A DNA stretch of 64,000 bases. It comes from Sphingobacterium sp. ML3W (GTDB lineage Bacteria; Bacteroidota; Bacteroidia; Sphingobacteriales; Sphingobacteriaceae). Below, one piece after another: positions 24,925-33,095 of the stretch. The stretch covers positions 620,001-684,000 of the forward strand of contig NZ_CP009278.1 in the NCBI RefSeq assembly GCF_000747525.1. Direction: 5' to 3'. The notes under the pieces are model-generated. The model was not told where the DNA came from and ran no database searches. It was given only the letters and a program-made list of their open reading frames with translations. Numbering within the stretch: the stretch's first letter is position 1; every line of letters starts with the position of its first letter. The translations under genes were made by a program, and so were the position numbers.

Positions 24925-25661
24925 TTTTCAAGTTTAAGTTCATGACCATTCCATACAGCGTAGGTGTGGTAATTCATCCATTCACCTAAATTCATAACAC
25001 GGCTCTCTTCGGAAAGTTTGATGTCATAAGGGATATGTCGATGGCCGAATAGGTAGAAGTCATGATGTTGTTTTGCTTCTATATCTTTTGCATAACCTAT
25101 TAACCATTCCTTATCTTCTCCCAGAAACACTTCATCTGTATTGTTGGCAAGACGGCTATGTTTCGACCAATTTGTTGCTATACCGATGCCTAGATTTGGA
25201 TGCAAGCGGGCGAAAAGCCATTGACAGGTCTTACTTCGAAAGAATTTTTTTAGCACTTTATACTTGCGGTCACCGACACCTAGGCCATCGCCATGGTGGA
25301 TGTAAAAACGCTTATTATCACGTTCTATAATCAGTTCATCATCGATAATGGTCGCCTGCAGCTCGTCTTTTAAATAACTAAACATCCACATGTCGTGGTT
25401 ACCCTTGAAGATGGTCAGTTTGACACCTGCATCAACCAATTCAGCAAGTTTCCCTAAAAAGCGAATATATCCCTTTGGAACCACTGTTTTGTATTCAAAC
25501 CAGAAATCAAAAATATCGCCCACGAGATACAATTCAGATGCATCCGTTTTAATATGGTCTAGCCATTTAATGATGAGCAACTCCCTTTCTTTGGAATTAC
25601 TTTGAGGGTAAGATCCTAAATGAAAGTCCGAGGCGAAATAGATGTTTTTTCCTGTTGACAT
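24912..25661 (-). CDS. LpxH-like UDP-2,3-diacylglucosamine diphosphatase
   Basis: 249-residue calcineurin-like phosphoesterase resembling LpxH, which makes lipid X for lipid A at the inner face of the cytoplasmic membrane. All metal-site motifs are present: ASDFHLG, LVGDIFDFWFE, KGNHDMW, HHGDGLG and FGHRHIP. The central insertion KVLKKFFRSKTCQWLFARLHP is the lipid-binding cap typical of LpxH. The C-terminus (NLGEWMNYHTYAVWNG) is characteristic of the Bacteroidota group. The promoter at 25694-25723 is well placed, 32 nt upstream. It is the first gene of a three-gene run with the Crp regulator and the SMR exporter. Confidence 0.88.
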   Translation of the reverse strand: MSTGKNIYFASDFHLGSYPQSNSKERELLIIKWLDHIKTDASELYLVGDIFDFWFEYKTVVPKGYIRFLGKLAELVDAGVKLTIFKGNHDMWMFSYLKDELQATIIDDELIIERDNKRFYIHHGDGLGVGDRKYKVLKKFFRSKTCQWLFARLHPNLGIGIATNWSKHSRLANNTDEVFLGEDKEWLIGYAKDIEAKQHHDFYLFGHRHIPYDIKLSEESRVMNLGEWMNYHTYAVWNGHELKLEKWLK

Positions 25662-26025
25662 GTGGTCAAAACTACCGAAATCACTTTGAATTTCAAACTT
25701 AGATAAGTTTGTTTTACATACAATTTTAACTGCATGCTATGTAAATTAATTTTATGCATGCGTATTTATTTTATATAGTACGCATGATTGCTTCGGTTTT
25801 GTCGATCTTTCTGCTGCATTTAGAATCCACAAGAGCCAAAATATGGCAATTATTTAAATCCATCACTTACCTCAGCGATGCGAGATGTCTCCAAAAAAAT
25901 CAAGCAATCAAGCGGATGTGATATTCACGAAATAACCGCTAAAAGGTTTCTTTAAGCTATTTTTTTAGGATGAAAGAAACACATTATAATTTGTTAAATT
26001 TGCTTATAACCTCATTTGAAAAAAT
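25662..26025. other. Divergent non-coding region
   Basis: 364 nt between the LpxH-like gene and the prolyl oligopeptidase gene. It holds the 18-bp near-palindromic promoter element (25694-25711), an 8-bp inverted repeat CATGCGTA / TACGCATG (25757-25764 and 25779-25786), repeated GCATGC words around 25733-25761, and a TAAATTTG element for the oligopeptidase at 25995-26002. About 150 nt in the middle (25800-25950) show nothing I recognise. Confidence 0.5.
25694..25723 (-). promoter_or_regulatory. Promoter of the LpxH-like gene within an 18-bp near-palindrome
   Basis: On the minus strand TTG (25723-25721), a 19-nt spacer and TAAGTTTG (25701-25694). The -7 element is half of CAAACTTAGATAAGTTTG (25694-25711), whose other half is a plus-strand TAAGTTTG. 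Confidence 0.72.
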
Positions 26026-28143
26026 ATGAATAAAAAACTGAGTTTAATTTTAACCGTGATCGCCATGTCATCTGTACATCAAGGAAATGCACAAGAATTG
26101 AAATACCCCGAAACAAAAAAAGGTCAAGTAGTTGATCAATATTTTGGAGAAGCAGTGCCAGATCCATATCGATGGCTGGAAGATGATTTGGCAGCAGACA
26201 CCAAATCTTGGGTAGTTGCTCAAAATAAATTAACATACGATTATTTGGCTCAAATTCCTTATCGTGATCAGTTGAAAAAACAATTGACGGATACTTGGAA
26301 TTATGAAAAAGTGGGGACACCATTTGTAGAAGGGGCTTTCACTTATTTCTATAAAAATGATGGTTTACAACAGCACGCTGTCTTGTATAGAAAATCAAAT
26401 AAGGGAGGGAAAGAGGAAGTCTTTTTAGACCCCAATACATTCTCTAAAGATGGGTCTACTTCATTAGCAGATGTGAGTTTTTCAAAAGATGGGAGCTTAA
26501 TGGCCTATTCGATATCAGAAGGTGGTTCGGATTGGAGAAAAGTCATCATTTTAAATACTACTGACAAAAAGCAAATCGGTGAAACTTTAATTGATGTTAA
26601 GTTTTCAGGTATTGCATGGAAGGGAAATGCAGGTTTCTATTATTCCAGCTATGATAAACCAAAAGGCTCGGAGTTATCGGAGAAAACAGATCAGCATAAA
26701 GTCTATTTCCATCAATTAGGGACAGCGCAAGCAACCGACAAAATGATTTTCGGAGGAACGGAAGTACCTCGCCGTTATATTGGAGCATATTTGACAGACG
26801 ATGAAAATTATTTAATCATCTCAGCAGCAAATACCACAACGGGTAACGAATTATACGTTCAAGATTTAACGAAGCCCGGAAGTAAGATTGTCAATATTTT
26901 AAGTGGCTTCGAAAGCAGTACCAATATCATCGATAATGATGGCGAAACATTTTATGTACAGACAAATTTAAATGCACCGAATAATAAATTGGTGAAAATG
27001 AATATTCGTCAACCCGAATCTAAAAATTGGATTGATGTGATTCCTGAAACAGAAAATGTACTTTCAATTTCTACTGGGGGAGGTTTCTTATTCGCTAATT
27101 ACCTTAAGGATGCTATCTCTGTTATTCAACAATACGATTATACGGGTAAAAAGATTCGTGAGATTAAATTACCAGGAGTAGGTACAGCAGCAGGATTTTC
27201 TGGCAAGAAAAAGGAGAAAACTATTTATTATGGTTTTTCAAACTACATTACGCCATCAACAAGTTTCAAATTTAATGTAGATAATGGGCAATCTGAAGTC
27301 TATATCCGACCAAAGGTGAACTTCAATTCTGATGATTTTGAATCGAAGCAAGTTTTTTATACCTCAAAGGATGGAACTAAGGTGCCTATGATTATCACCT
27401 ATAAAAAAGGCTTAAAACTTGATGGTAAAAACCCAACGATTGTTTACGGTTATGGTGGTTTCAATATTAGCTTGACTCCGGGCTTTAGTGTATCGACTGC
27501 GAATTGGATTCAAAATGGTGGTGTATATGCTGTTGCTAACCTACGGGGCGGAGGTGAGTATGGACAGAAATGGCATGATGACGGCCGTCAGTTCAATAAA
27601 CTGAATGTGTTTAATGATTTCATTGCAGCTGCAAAATATTTACAAAGCAATGGGTACACTTCGCCTGACTATACCGCTTTATCTGGCGGTTCTAATGGAG
27701 GTTTACTTGTTGGCGCTACGATTACATTAGATCCAACGATTGCCAAAGTAGCTTTACCGGCAGTGGGTGTATTGGATATGTTGCGTTACCATACGTTTAC
27801 AGCTGGTGCAGGTTGGGGATATGATTACGGTACAGCTCAAGATAGCAAAGAGATGTTTGATTATTTAAGAGGCTATTCGCCTGTGCACAATGTAAAAGAA
27901 GGCGTATGCTATCCGGCAACATTGGTGACGACTGGTGATCATGATGACCGCGTGGTACCGGCACATTCTTATAAGTTTGCTTCAGAGTTGCAGGCTAAAC
28001 AAAAATGTGACCGTCCTGTGTTGATTCGTATTGAGACCAAGGCTGGCCATGGTGCAGGACGTTCAACAGAGGTAGTTATCAACGAAACTGCCGATAAATA
28101 TGCCTTTACCCTTTGGAATATGGGTATTAAAGCATTGAAATAA
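26026..28143 (+). CDS. Secreted prolyl oligopeptidase (S9A)
   Basis: 705-residue serine peptidase cleaving short peptides after proline. A signal peptide (MNKKLSLILTVIAMSSVHQG then NAQE) places it in the periplasm. The N-terminal cap PDPYRWLEDD is diagnostic of the family. The seven-bladed propeller occupies about 75-420. The catalytic domain shows GYGGFNISLTPGF, ANLRGGGEYGQKWHDDGR, nucleophile Ser556 in LSGGSNGGLLVG, Asp in TTGDHDDRVVP and His in KAGHGAGR. The length is normal. It is monocistronic, with a TAAATTTG element at 25995-26002 and a terminator 15 nt after the stop. Confidence 0.95.
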   Translation: MNKKLSLILTVIAMSSVHQGNAQELKYPETKKGQVVDQYFGEAVPDPYRWLEDDLAADTKSWVVAQNKLTYDYLAQIPYRDQLKKQLTDTWNYEKVGTPFVEGAFTYFYKNDGLQQHAVLYRKSNKGGKEEVFLDPNTFSKDGSTSLADVSFSKDGSLMAYSISEGGSDWRKVIILNTTDKKQIGETLIDVKFSGIAWKGNAGFYYSSYDKPKGSELSEKTDQHKVYFHQLGTAQATDKMIFGGTEVPRRYIGAYLTDDENYLIISAANTTTGNELYVQDLTKPGSKIVNILSGFESSTNIIDNDGETFYVQTNLNAPNNKLVKMNIRQPESKNWIDVIPETENVLSISTGGGFLFANYLKDAISVIQQYDYTGKKIREIKLPGVGTAAGFSGKKKEKTIYYGFSNYITPSTSFKFNVDNGQSEVYIRPKVNFNSDDFESKQVFYTSKDGTKVPMIITYKKGLKLDGKNPTIVYGYGGFNISLTPGFSVSTANWIQNGGVYAVANLRGGGEYGQKWHDDGRQFNKLNVFNDFIAAAKYLQSNGYTSPDYTALSGGSNGGLLVGATITLDPTIAKVALPAVGVLDMLRYHTFTAGAGWGYDYGTAQDSKEMFDYLRGYSPVHNVKEGVCYPATLVTTGDHDDRVVPAHSYKFASELQAKQKCDRPVLIRIETKAGHGAGRSTEVVINETADKYAFTLWNMGIKALK

Positions 28144-28158
28144 ATATCATTTGAAAGT

Positions 28159-28188
28159 AAATCCACTCCCAATAAGAGTGGATTTTTT
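28159..28188 (+). terminator. Terminator of the prolyl oligopeptidase gene
   Basis: Perfect 10-bp stem AAATCCACTC / GAGTGGATTT (28159-28168, 28176-28185) with a 7-nt loop and six T. Confidence 0.88.
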
Positions 28189-28223
28189 ATGAAAAGAACT
28201 ATTTTTACTTAAAACAGAATAGG

Positions 28224-29273
28224 ATGAGCACAAAAGCATACGCAGCCTTTTCGGAGGCCGAAGATTTAAGACCACATCAGATCCAACGTAGAGATCTGCA
28301 GGATAAAGATGTTTTTATCGATATTGAATACTGTGGCGTTTGCCATAGTGACATTCATACGGCAAGAGCAGAGTGGGGGCAACCGCATTACCCCGTAGTT
28401 CCAGGACATGAAATTATTGGACGGGTGCTAGCAGTAGGACCAAATGTAACAAAATATCAGATCGGCGACCTGGTAGGTGTTGGCTGTATGGTCGAGTCCT
28501 GTAAGCATTGTAATCCATGTGATGAAGGATTGGAACAGTATTGTGAAAATGGGATGATCGGCACCTATAATAGTGCTAAATCTAAGCACGGTGGTATCAC
28601 TTATGGTGGATACTCCGAGAATATTGTGGTAGAGGAAGATTTTGTACTCCGTATCCCCACGAATATTGATGTAAAGGCTGCTGCTCCTTTATTGTGTGCA
28701 GGTATTACTACATGGTCTCCATTACGTCATTGGAATGTGAAAAAAGGAGATAAGGTAGGTGTTATCGGACTTGGAGGTTTGGGGCATATGGGTGTCAAGT
28801 TTGCGAAAGCAATCGGAGCTTATGTTGTGATGATTACCACATCTCCAGAAAAAGGTGAAGATGCAAAAAAATTGGGAGCTGATGAAGTCTTGATTTCAAA
28901 GGATGCAGAACAATTAGCGGCACATACCAATACATTTGATTTCTTATTGAATACCATTCCGGTAGGGCATGATGTCAATCCTTATTTGAATTTGTTGAAA
29001 TTGGATAAGACCATGTGTATCGTAGGGGCAGTAGAACCACTTCCTGGAGTTCATGGCGGTTTATTGATTGGTAAAAGAAGACATTTAGCAGGTTCATTGA
29101 TCGGCGGAATCAAAGAAACTCAAGAGATGTTAGATTTCTGTGGTGAGCATCAAATTGTATCGGATGTAGAAGTTATCGACATACAGGATATCAATAGCGC
29201 GTACGAGCGTATGATTAAGTCGGATGTGAAATACAGATTTGTGATTGATATGAAATCGTTGAAAAATAGTTAA
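28224..29273 (+). CDS. Zinc-dependent alcohol dehydrogenase (CAD/YahK type)
   Basis: 349-residue medium-chain dehydrogenase that probably reduces aldehydes with NADPH, as YahK and cinnamyl alcohol dehydrogenases do. Catalytic zinc ligands are in CGVCHSDIHTARAEWG and VPGHEIIG. The structural zinc Cys cluster is MVESCKHCNPCDEGLEQYC. The nucleotide fold has GVIGLGGLGHMGVKFAKAIG, followed by ITTSPEK, where Ser/Lys rather than Asp after the second strand favours NADP. The length fits the family. It is monocistronic, 80 nt after the oligopeptidase and behind that gene's terminator, with its own long terminator hairpin. Physiological substrate unknown. Confidence 0.92.
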   Translation: MSTKAYAAFSEAEDLRPHQIQRRDLQDKDVFIDIEYCGVCHSDIHTARAEWGQPHYPVVPGHEIIGRVLAVGPNVTKYQIGDLVGVGCMVESCKHCNPCDEGLEQYCENGMIGTYNSAKSKHGGITYGGYSENIVVEEDFVLRIPTNIDVKAAAPLLCAGITTWSPLRHWNVKKGDKVGVIGLGGLGHMGVKFAKAIGAYVVMITTSPEKGEDAKKLGADEVLISKDAEQLAAHTNTFDFLLNTIPVGHDVNPYLNLLKLDKTMCIVGAVEPLPGVHGGLLIGKRRHLAGSLIGGIKETQEMLDFCGEHQIVSDVEVIDIQDINSAYERMIKSDVKYRFVIDMKSLKNS

Positions 29274-29290
29274 TAGCAATTCAAGATTAT

Positions 29291-29331
29291 AAAAAAGGGT
29301 TTGAAAATCATTGATTTTCAAACCCTTTTTT
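29291..29331. terminator. Bidirectional terminator
   Basis: AAAAAAGGGTTTGAAAATCA and its exact complement almost abut (29291-29310, 29312-29331), giving a 17- to 20-bp stem between convergent genes. Confidence 0.9.
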
Positions 29332-29354
29332 ATACTTCCATACGGTACAGTTTA

Positions 29355-30584
29355 TTACAATTGCCATGTAGGCAGGTCACTCTTCATTTTAGCGAGTGTA
29401 TCCGTGTAGTTATCCTGTTCCCCTTCATTAGCTAGCGATAACGCTTCTTCTTGCCATTTAATAGCATTTATTTTGTCCCCTTTTTTATATAACAAGTTAG
29501 CATAAGTATCCAGGTATGCACTTTTAACATCTTTTTCAACTGCTTTTTTACTCCATTTCAAAGCCGCATCAAGGCAAGCTGCATCATTACAGTTTTCAAA
29601 AATCTCCCAAGCATAACTATTCAATTGGTTTGAATTCAGATCTTCTGAAATTAAATAATTCTCGACAATATCTTTTAATGCAGCCCAGTTATGAGATTGC
29701 ATATAATACTGTGCTTTCATTAATTTAAATATGGGGTCAAAATCGATGTTGCTGTATTTTTCGGATATTTCCGTCTTTAGAGATTCCCAATTTGGTTCCG
29801 TGTTGAAGTCAATTTTAGTACCTAATACCTCATTGATCGCAACAGAGGCAAGAACCCGATTGGTCGCACCATTCTTTTCCAGTAAAGCATCTATTTTTTC
29901 AGGATTATTCCGAAGTAGGTCAAATGCTTTTGATCGACTTGTTCGTGTATTAGCGACTAGATATGCGGCGCATTCTTTAGTTAGATTTTCAGATTTAGTT
30001 TGGGAAATAATAATATCCTCTGCCTGAATCACGGTAGCTTCATCATATGCTGTATTTGCAGCCCTAACCATGCGATGTGCTAATGCTAAGTCCGTCGGAT
30101 TATTTTCAAAATCCTTTAACAAAGCATAGTATTGCGTTTCTGGGTTTAAAGCATCTTTGGTCCGCTCAATAAATTCATCCGCTTCGCCACCACCAACCAT
30201 ACGGTGTACAAGTTCGCCTTGTGGATTGAACACTAAGAAAGTCGGGTATGCTGTAATTTTGTAATCCTGAGCAAAACGTTCCGCTTCGGCATACCAACTT
30301 TTCACCTCTTCACTATCTTGATCCGTTTTATCCATTTGGATTTTAGTACTCACAAATTTTGGGTTGAAGAAATCACCCACTTTGTTTTGCGAAAATACTG
30401 CTGCGCTCATGTATTTACAGGGGCCGCACCATGTCGTGAACAAATCGACAAAGATAAATTTGTTTTCTTTTTTTGCTTTTTCCTTTACTTGGCTCCAGTT
30501 CAATCCGTGCTCAAATTTTATTCCTTTTTCTTGACCTATAACGGTAAAGGGTAATATTAGGAGGAATAATAATATCTTTTTCAT
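29355..30584 (-). CDS. Secreted thioredoxin-fold protein with TPR-like tail
   Basis: 409-residue protein with an N-terminal signal peptide (KKILLFLLILPFTVIGQE). A thioredoxin domain follows at about 25-145, with active site Cys53-Gly-Pro-Cys56 in FVDLFTTWCGPCKYM and the cis-Pro loop in ITAYPTFLVFNPQGE. The rest (about 150-409) is helical and looks like degenerate tetratricopeptide repeats, for example WSKKAVEKDVKSAYLDTYAN and WQEEALSLANEG. It is probably a periplasmic disulfide reductase or chaperone-like protein. This is a widespread Bacteroidota architecture with no fixed client. It is monocistronic: terminators lie on both sides. Confidence 0.88.
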   Translation of the reverse strand: MKKILLFLLILPFTVIGQEKGIKFEHGLNWSQVKEKAKKENKFIFVDLFTTWCGPCKYMSAAVFSQNKVGDFFNPKFVSTKIQMDKTDQDSEEVKSWYAEAERFAQDYKITAYPTFLVFNPQGELVHRMVGGGEADEFIERTKDALNPETQYYALLKDFENNPTDLALAHRMVRAANTAYDEATVIQAEDIIISQTKSENLTKECAAYLVANTRTSRSKAFDLLRNNPEKIDALLEKNGATNRVLASVAINEVLGTKIDFNTEPNWESLKTEISEKYSNIDFDPIFKLMKAQYYMQSHNWAALKDIVENYLISEDLNSNQLNSYAWEIFENCNDAACLDAALKWSKKAVEKDVKSAYLDTYANLLYKKGDKINAIKWQEEALSLANEGEQDNYTDTLAKMKSDLPTWQL

Positions 30585-30653
30585 AACCAGTTAATAAGAA
30601 GTGTGATTCCTAAATCATTCTCGATAATTAAAGTTATGTAATAAAACTGTAAA

Positions 30654-30693
30654 AAAAATAGGTTACAGAAACTTATTTCTGTAACCTATTTTT
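30654..30693 (-). terminator. Terminator of the C1 peptidase gene
   Basis: Perfect 18-bp stem (30654-30671 with 30676-30693; core ATAGGTTACAGAAA) around loop CTTA. On the minus strand it lies 21 nt after the stop and ends in T residues. Confidence 0.9.
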
Positions 30694-30714
30694 ATAATCC
30701 CTGTTTAACGTGGA

Positions 30715-31902
30715 TTAAATCTTCATTTTAGACTTTAAATCTTTTTGAATACCATCTTTATGAACTAAAAGAGAAGTTGTTTTGTAACGAACAAATTCTT
30801 TTGTTACATATAAGTAACCATTGTAGTCGTTTGTTGTACCCCAAGAGTTTTTTACGATATAGTATTCTTTACCATTTTGATCTTTAGCGATACCTACGAT
30901 ATGCATACCATGGTCATCTGTCGTTTGGTAGTTGTCAAAAGCAGCTTGTCTTTCTTCAGCAGTAATTTTAGCTTCAGGTTTCGGACCTACAAACATCTCT
31001 TGTTGTTCCTTTGGAGTCATTTGCTCAAAAGGTTTTGCAGGTACGTACGCAACACCATTTTTCCAGCTGAAGGTTTTTTCCGAAACATCAGTAGCCCAAG
31101 CTACAGTATATCCATTATTTAATGCATTATCGATGATATCGGTCATGTCATTGATTTGAACATTATAAAAACTATCAAATGACCAGTTATCAGGAATCAA
31201 TAGGACAAACTTGCTGTAGTAAGGATGATCCGTTACAGAAGCAATACCAACATATTCATCAGGCTTGATACCGATTACTTGATCTGCAAAGGTACGCGGG
31301 GTATAGCTTTTACCTTTATATTGGAAGCTAGCAGGAACTTCACCTAAATAAGAGTCCATAGCAGCAGTATATGCTTTTTCCCAGTTCGGTGTTAATGTTT
31401 TGCTTTTAACAAAAGAAGCTAACATCGCATCCAACATATTGGTCATCTCACCAAAATTATTCTTATCAGATCCGTAGTGTAGACCTGTATATTCTGTTTG
31501 TGGCAAAGCACCGTATTTGCGGAATGCATTTAATACATCATGAAATTGGCCACCTTCACCTAAAGAAAGACCACCATGTAAACGGATATAGTTCTTTGCT
31601 TTGTCCAAATATGTATTACGAGCAGAGTAGATTTGTGAAATCTCTACAGGCTCTTTTCCCATTCTGATCATTTCCGACTCTAAAAAAGAGTTACCAGAGT
31701 ATGACCAACAAGTACCCGAAGAGCCTTGATTTTTAATAGAAGTATTCTTTAAATTGATAACCTCAGTAAAAGTAAATCCAGCTTTACTTTGGTCATTTTG
31801 ATTTGTTTTTAAGGCATTGATTAAATTATCTTGAGCCTGTACAACCTGTAATGAGGCGGCAAATAATGATGCTGCTAATACGAGTGATTTATTCCAATTC
31901 AT
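30715..31902 (-). CDS. Secreted bleomycin-hydrolase-like C1 peptidase
   Basis: 395-residue papain-like cysteine peptidase of the bleomycin hydrolase / aminopeptidase C (C1B) group. Unlike the cytosolic classical enzymes it starts with a signal peptide (MNWNKSLVLAASLFAASLQV then VQAQ). Active-site Cys65 is in NQGSSGTCWSYSGNSFLESE, His in DDHGMHIVGIA and Asn in YYIVKNSWGT. The chain is shorter than the roughly 450 residues of PepC. It ends in DLKSKMKI, so the C-terminal arm that controls exopeptidase activity may differ. It is likely a periplasmic aminopeptidase feeding on peptides, together with the nearby prolyl oligopeptidase. Confidence 0.9.
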   Translation of the reverse strand: MNWNKSLVLAASLFAASLQVVQAQDNLINALKTNQNDQSKAGFTFTEVINLKNTSIKNQGSSGTCWSYSGNSFLESEMIRMGKEPVEISQIYSARNTYLDKAKNYIRLHGGLSLGEGGQFHDVLNAFRKYGALPQTEYTGLHYGSDKNNFGEMTNMLDAMLASFVKSKTLTPNWEKAYTAAMDSYLGEVPASFQYKGKSYTPRTFADQVIGIKPDEYVGIASVTDHPYYSKFVLLIPDNWSFDSFYNVQINDMTDIIDNALNNGYTVAWATDVSEKTFSWKNGVAYVPAKPFEQMTPKEQQEMFVGPKPEAKITAEERQAAFDNYQTTDDHGMHIVGIAKDQNGKEYYIVKNSWGTTNDYNGYLYVTKEFVRYKTTSLLVHKDGIQKDLKSKMKI

Positions 31903-32002
31903 TTTTTAAAAGTTAATGATTTTATAATGCTAAATTATGAATAAATTCAAATACCAAAGTGATAATCTAGCAATTTGATTGTAATAAAATTGTGCTTTAT
32001 AC

Positions 32003-32032
32003 AAAAACGGGGCTTTTAAAGCCCCGTTTTTT
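32003..32032 (-). terminator. Terminator of the TerC operon
   Basis: Stem AAAAACGGGGCTTT (32003-32016) pairs with 32018-32031. It is GC-rich at the core and lies 2 nt after the minus-strand stop, with T residues beyond. Confidence 0.9.
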
Positions 32033-32033
32033 G

Positions 32034-33092
32034 TTAATTTTCTATTTTTAGGTCCTGTTTTTTCGGAAATAGGAGCGACGCTACTACACTGATGACCAAA
32101 ATGCTGACAATTATAATGAGGGAATGAGAGGTCGAGAAACCAAATTCTACTAACCAATGGTGCAATAACATTTTCAACCCTATAAATATTAATAAAAATG
32201 CTAAACCTACTTTTAAGTAATGGAATTTATGGATGATGTTGACCAATAGGAAGAACATCGAACGTAATCCTAATACTGCAAAGATATTAGAGAAAAATAC
32301 CACATAAGCATCTTTCGTTACAGAGAAAATAGCGGGAATAGAATCGACAGCAAATATTAAATCTGTAAACTCAATGACCAATAGTACCAAGAATAGTGGG
32401 GTCATGTATTTGACACCATTTTCAACATGGAAAAAATGACCGCCATCTAATTTTGGAGTTACCTTAAAATATTTAGAGGCGAATTTTACCACAGGGTGGT
32501 TTTGTGGGTCTACTTCATCTTCTTGATTTCTATTCAAGAACATCTTCACACCGGTAATCAATAAGAAGCCTCCAAAGATGTACAGAATCCAACCGAATTT
32601 TGTAATCAATGCAGCACCTAGGAAAATAAAGATAAAACGCATTAATACCGCTCCGATTACTCCCCATACCAATACTTTATGGTAATAGCGTTCCGGAATA
32701 CCGAAAGAAGAAAACAAGAGTACCATCACGAAGATATTATCCACAGATAAGGCATATTCCACTACATAGCCCGTTATAAACTCGAGTGCAAGGTTGTTAT
32801 TATAGAGTGCTATACTTCCTTCTAAGTCTCCGGGGATAATCTGAACATCGTGTAGATGAGCCGTAATGACTTGTTGAAGTTGGGCTAGGTCCTGAATATT
32901 GTGTAATTCATGTCCATAGTGGCGTAATATCCAGTAAAAGCCTAAAGCTAATAACACCCATATAATACTCATGATTGCGGCACTTTTTAGGGAGACATTT
33001 TTATCTCCTTTTGAAAAAACACCTAAATCGATAGCTAACATTAAAATAATGAAGATTAAAAATCCTCCAAAAAACATGATCTCGTGACTCAT
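32034..33092 (-). CDS. TerC-family integral membrane protein
   Basis: 352-residue membrane protein with about nine spans. Two internally repeated acidic membrane motifs define TerC/Alx: VEYALSVDNIFVMVLLFSSF around residue 110 and EFTDLIFAVDSIPAIFS around 244. The family is linked to tellurite resistance and to manganese or other metal efflux, including metal supply to exported enzymes. The substrate here is not known. It starts 3 nt after the polyprenyl synthase stop, so it is translated in the same operon. No yybP-ykoY manganese riboswitch can be present at this junction. Confidence 0.9.
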   Translation of the reverse strand: MSHEIMFFGGFLIFIILMLAIDLGVFSKGDKNVSLKSAAIMSIIWVLLALGFYWILRHYGHELHNIQDLAQLQQVITAHLHDVQIIPGDLEGSIALYNNNLALEFITGYVVEYALSVDNIFVMVLLFSSFGIPERYYHKVLVWGVIGAVLMRFIFIFLGAALITKFGWILYIFGGFLLITGVKMFLNRNQEDEVDPQNHPVVKFASKYFKVTPKLDGGHFFHVENGVKYMTPLFLVLLVIEFTDLIFAVDSIPAIFSVTKDAYVVFFSNIFAVLGLRSMFFLLVNIIHKFHYLKVGLAFLLIFIGLKMLLHHWLVEFGFSTSHSLIIIVSILVISVVASLLFPKKQDLKIEN

Positions 33093-33095
33093 TTT

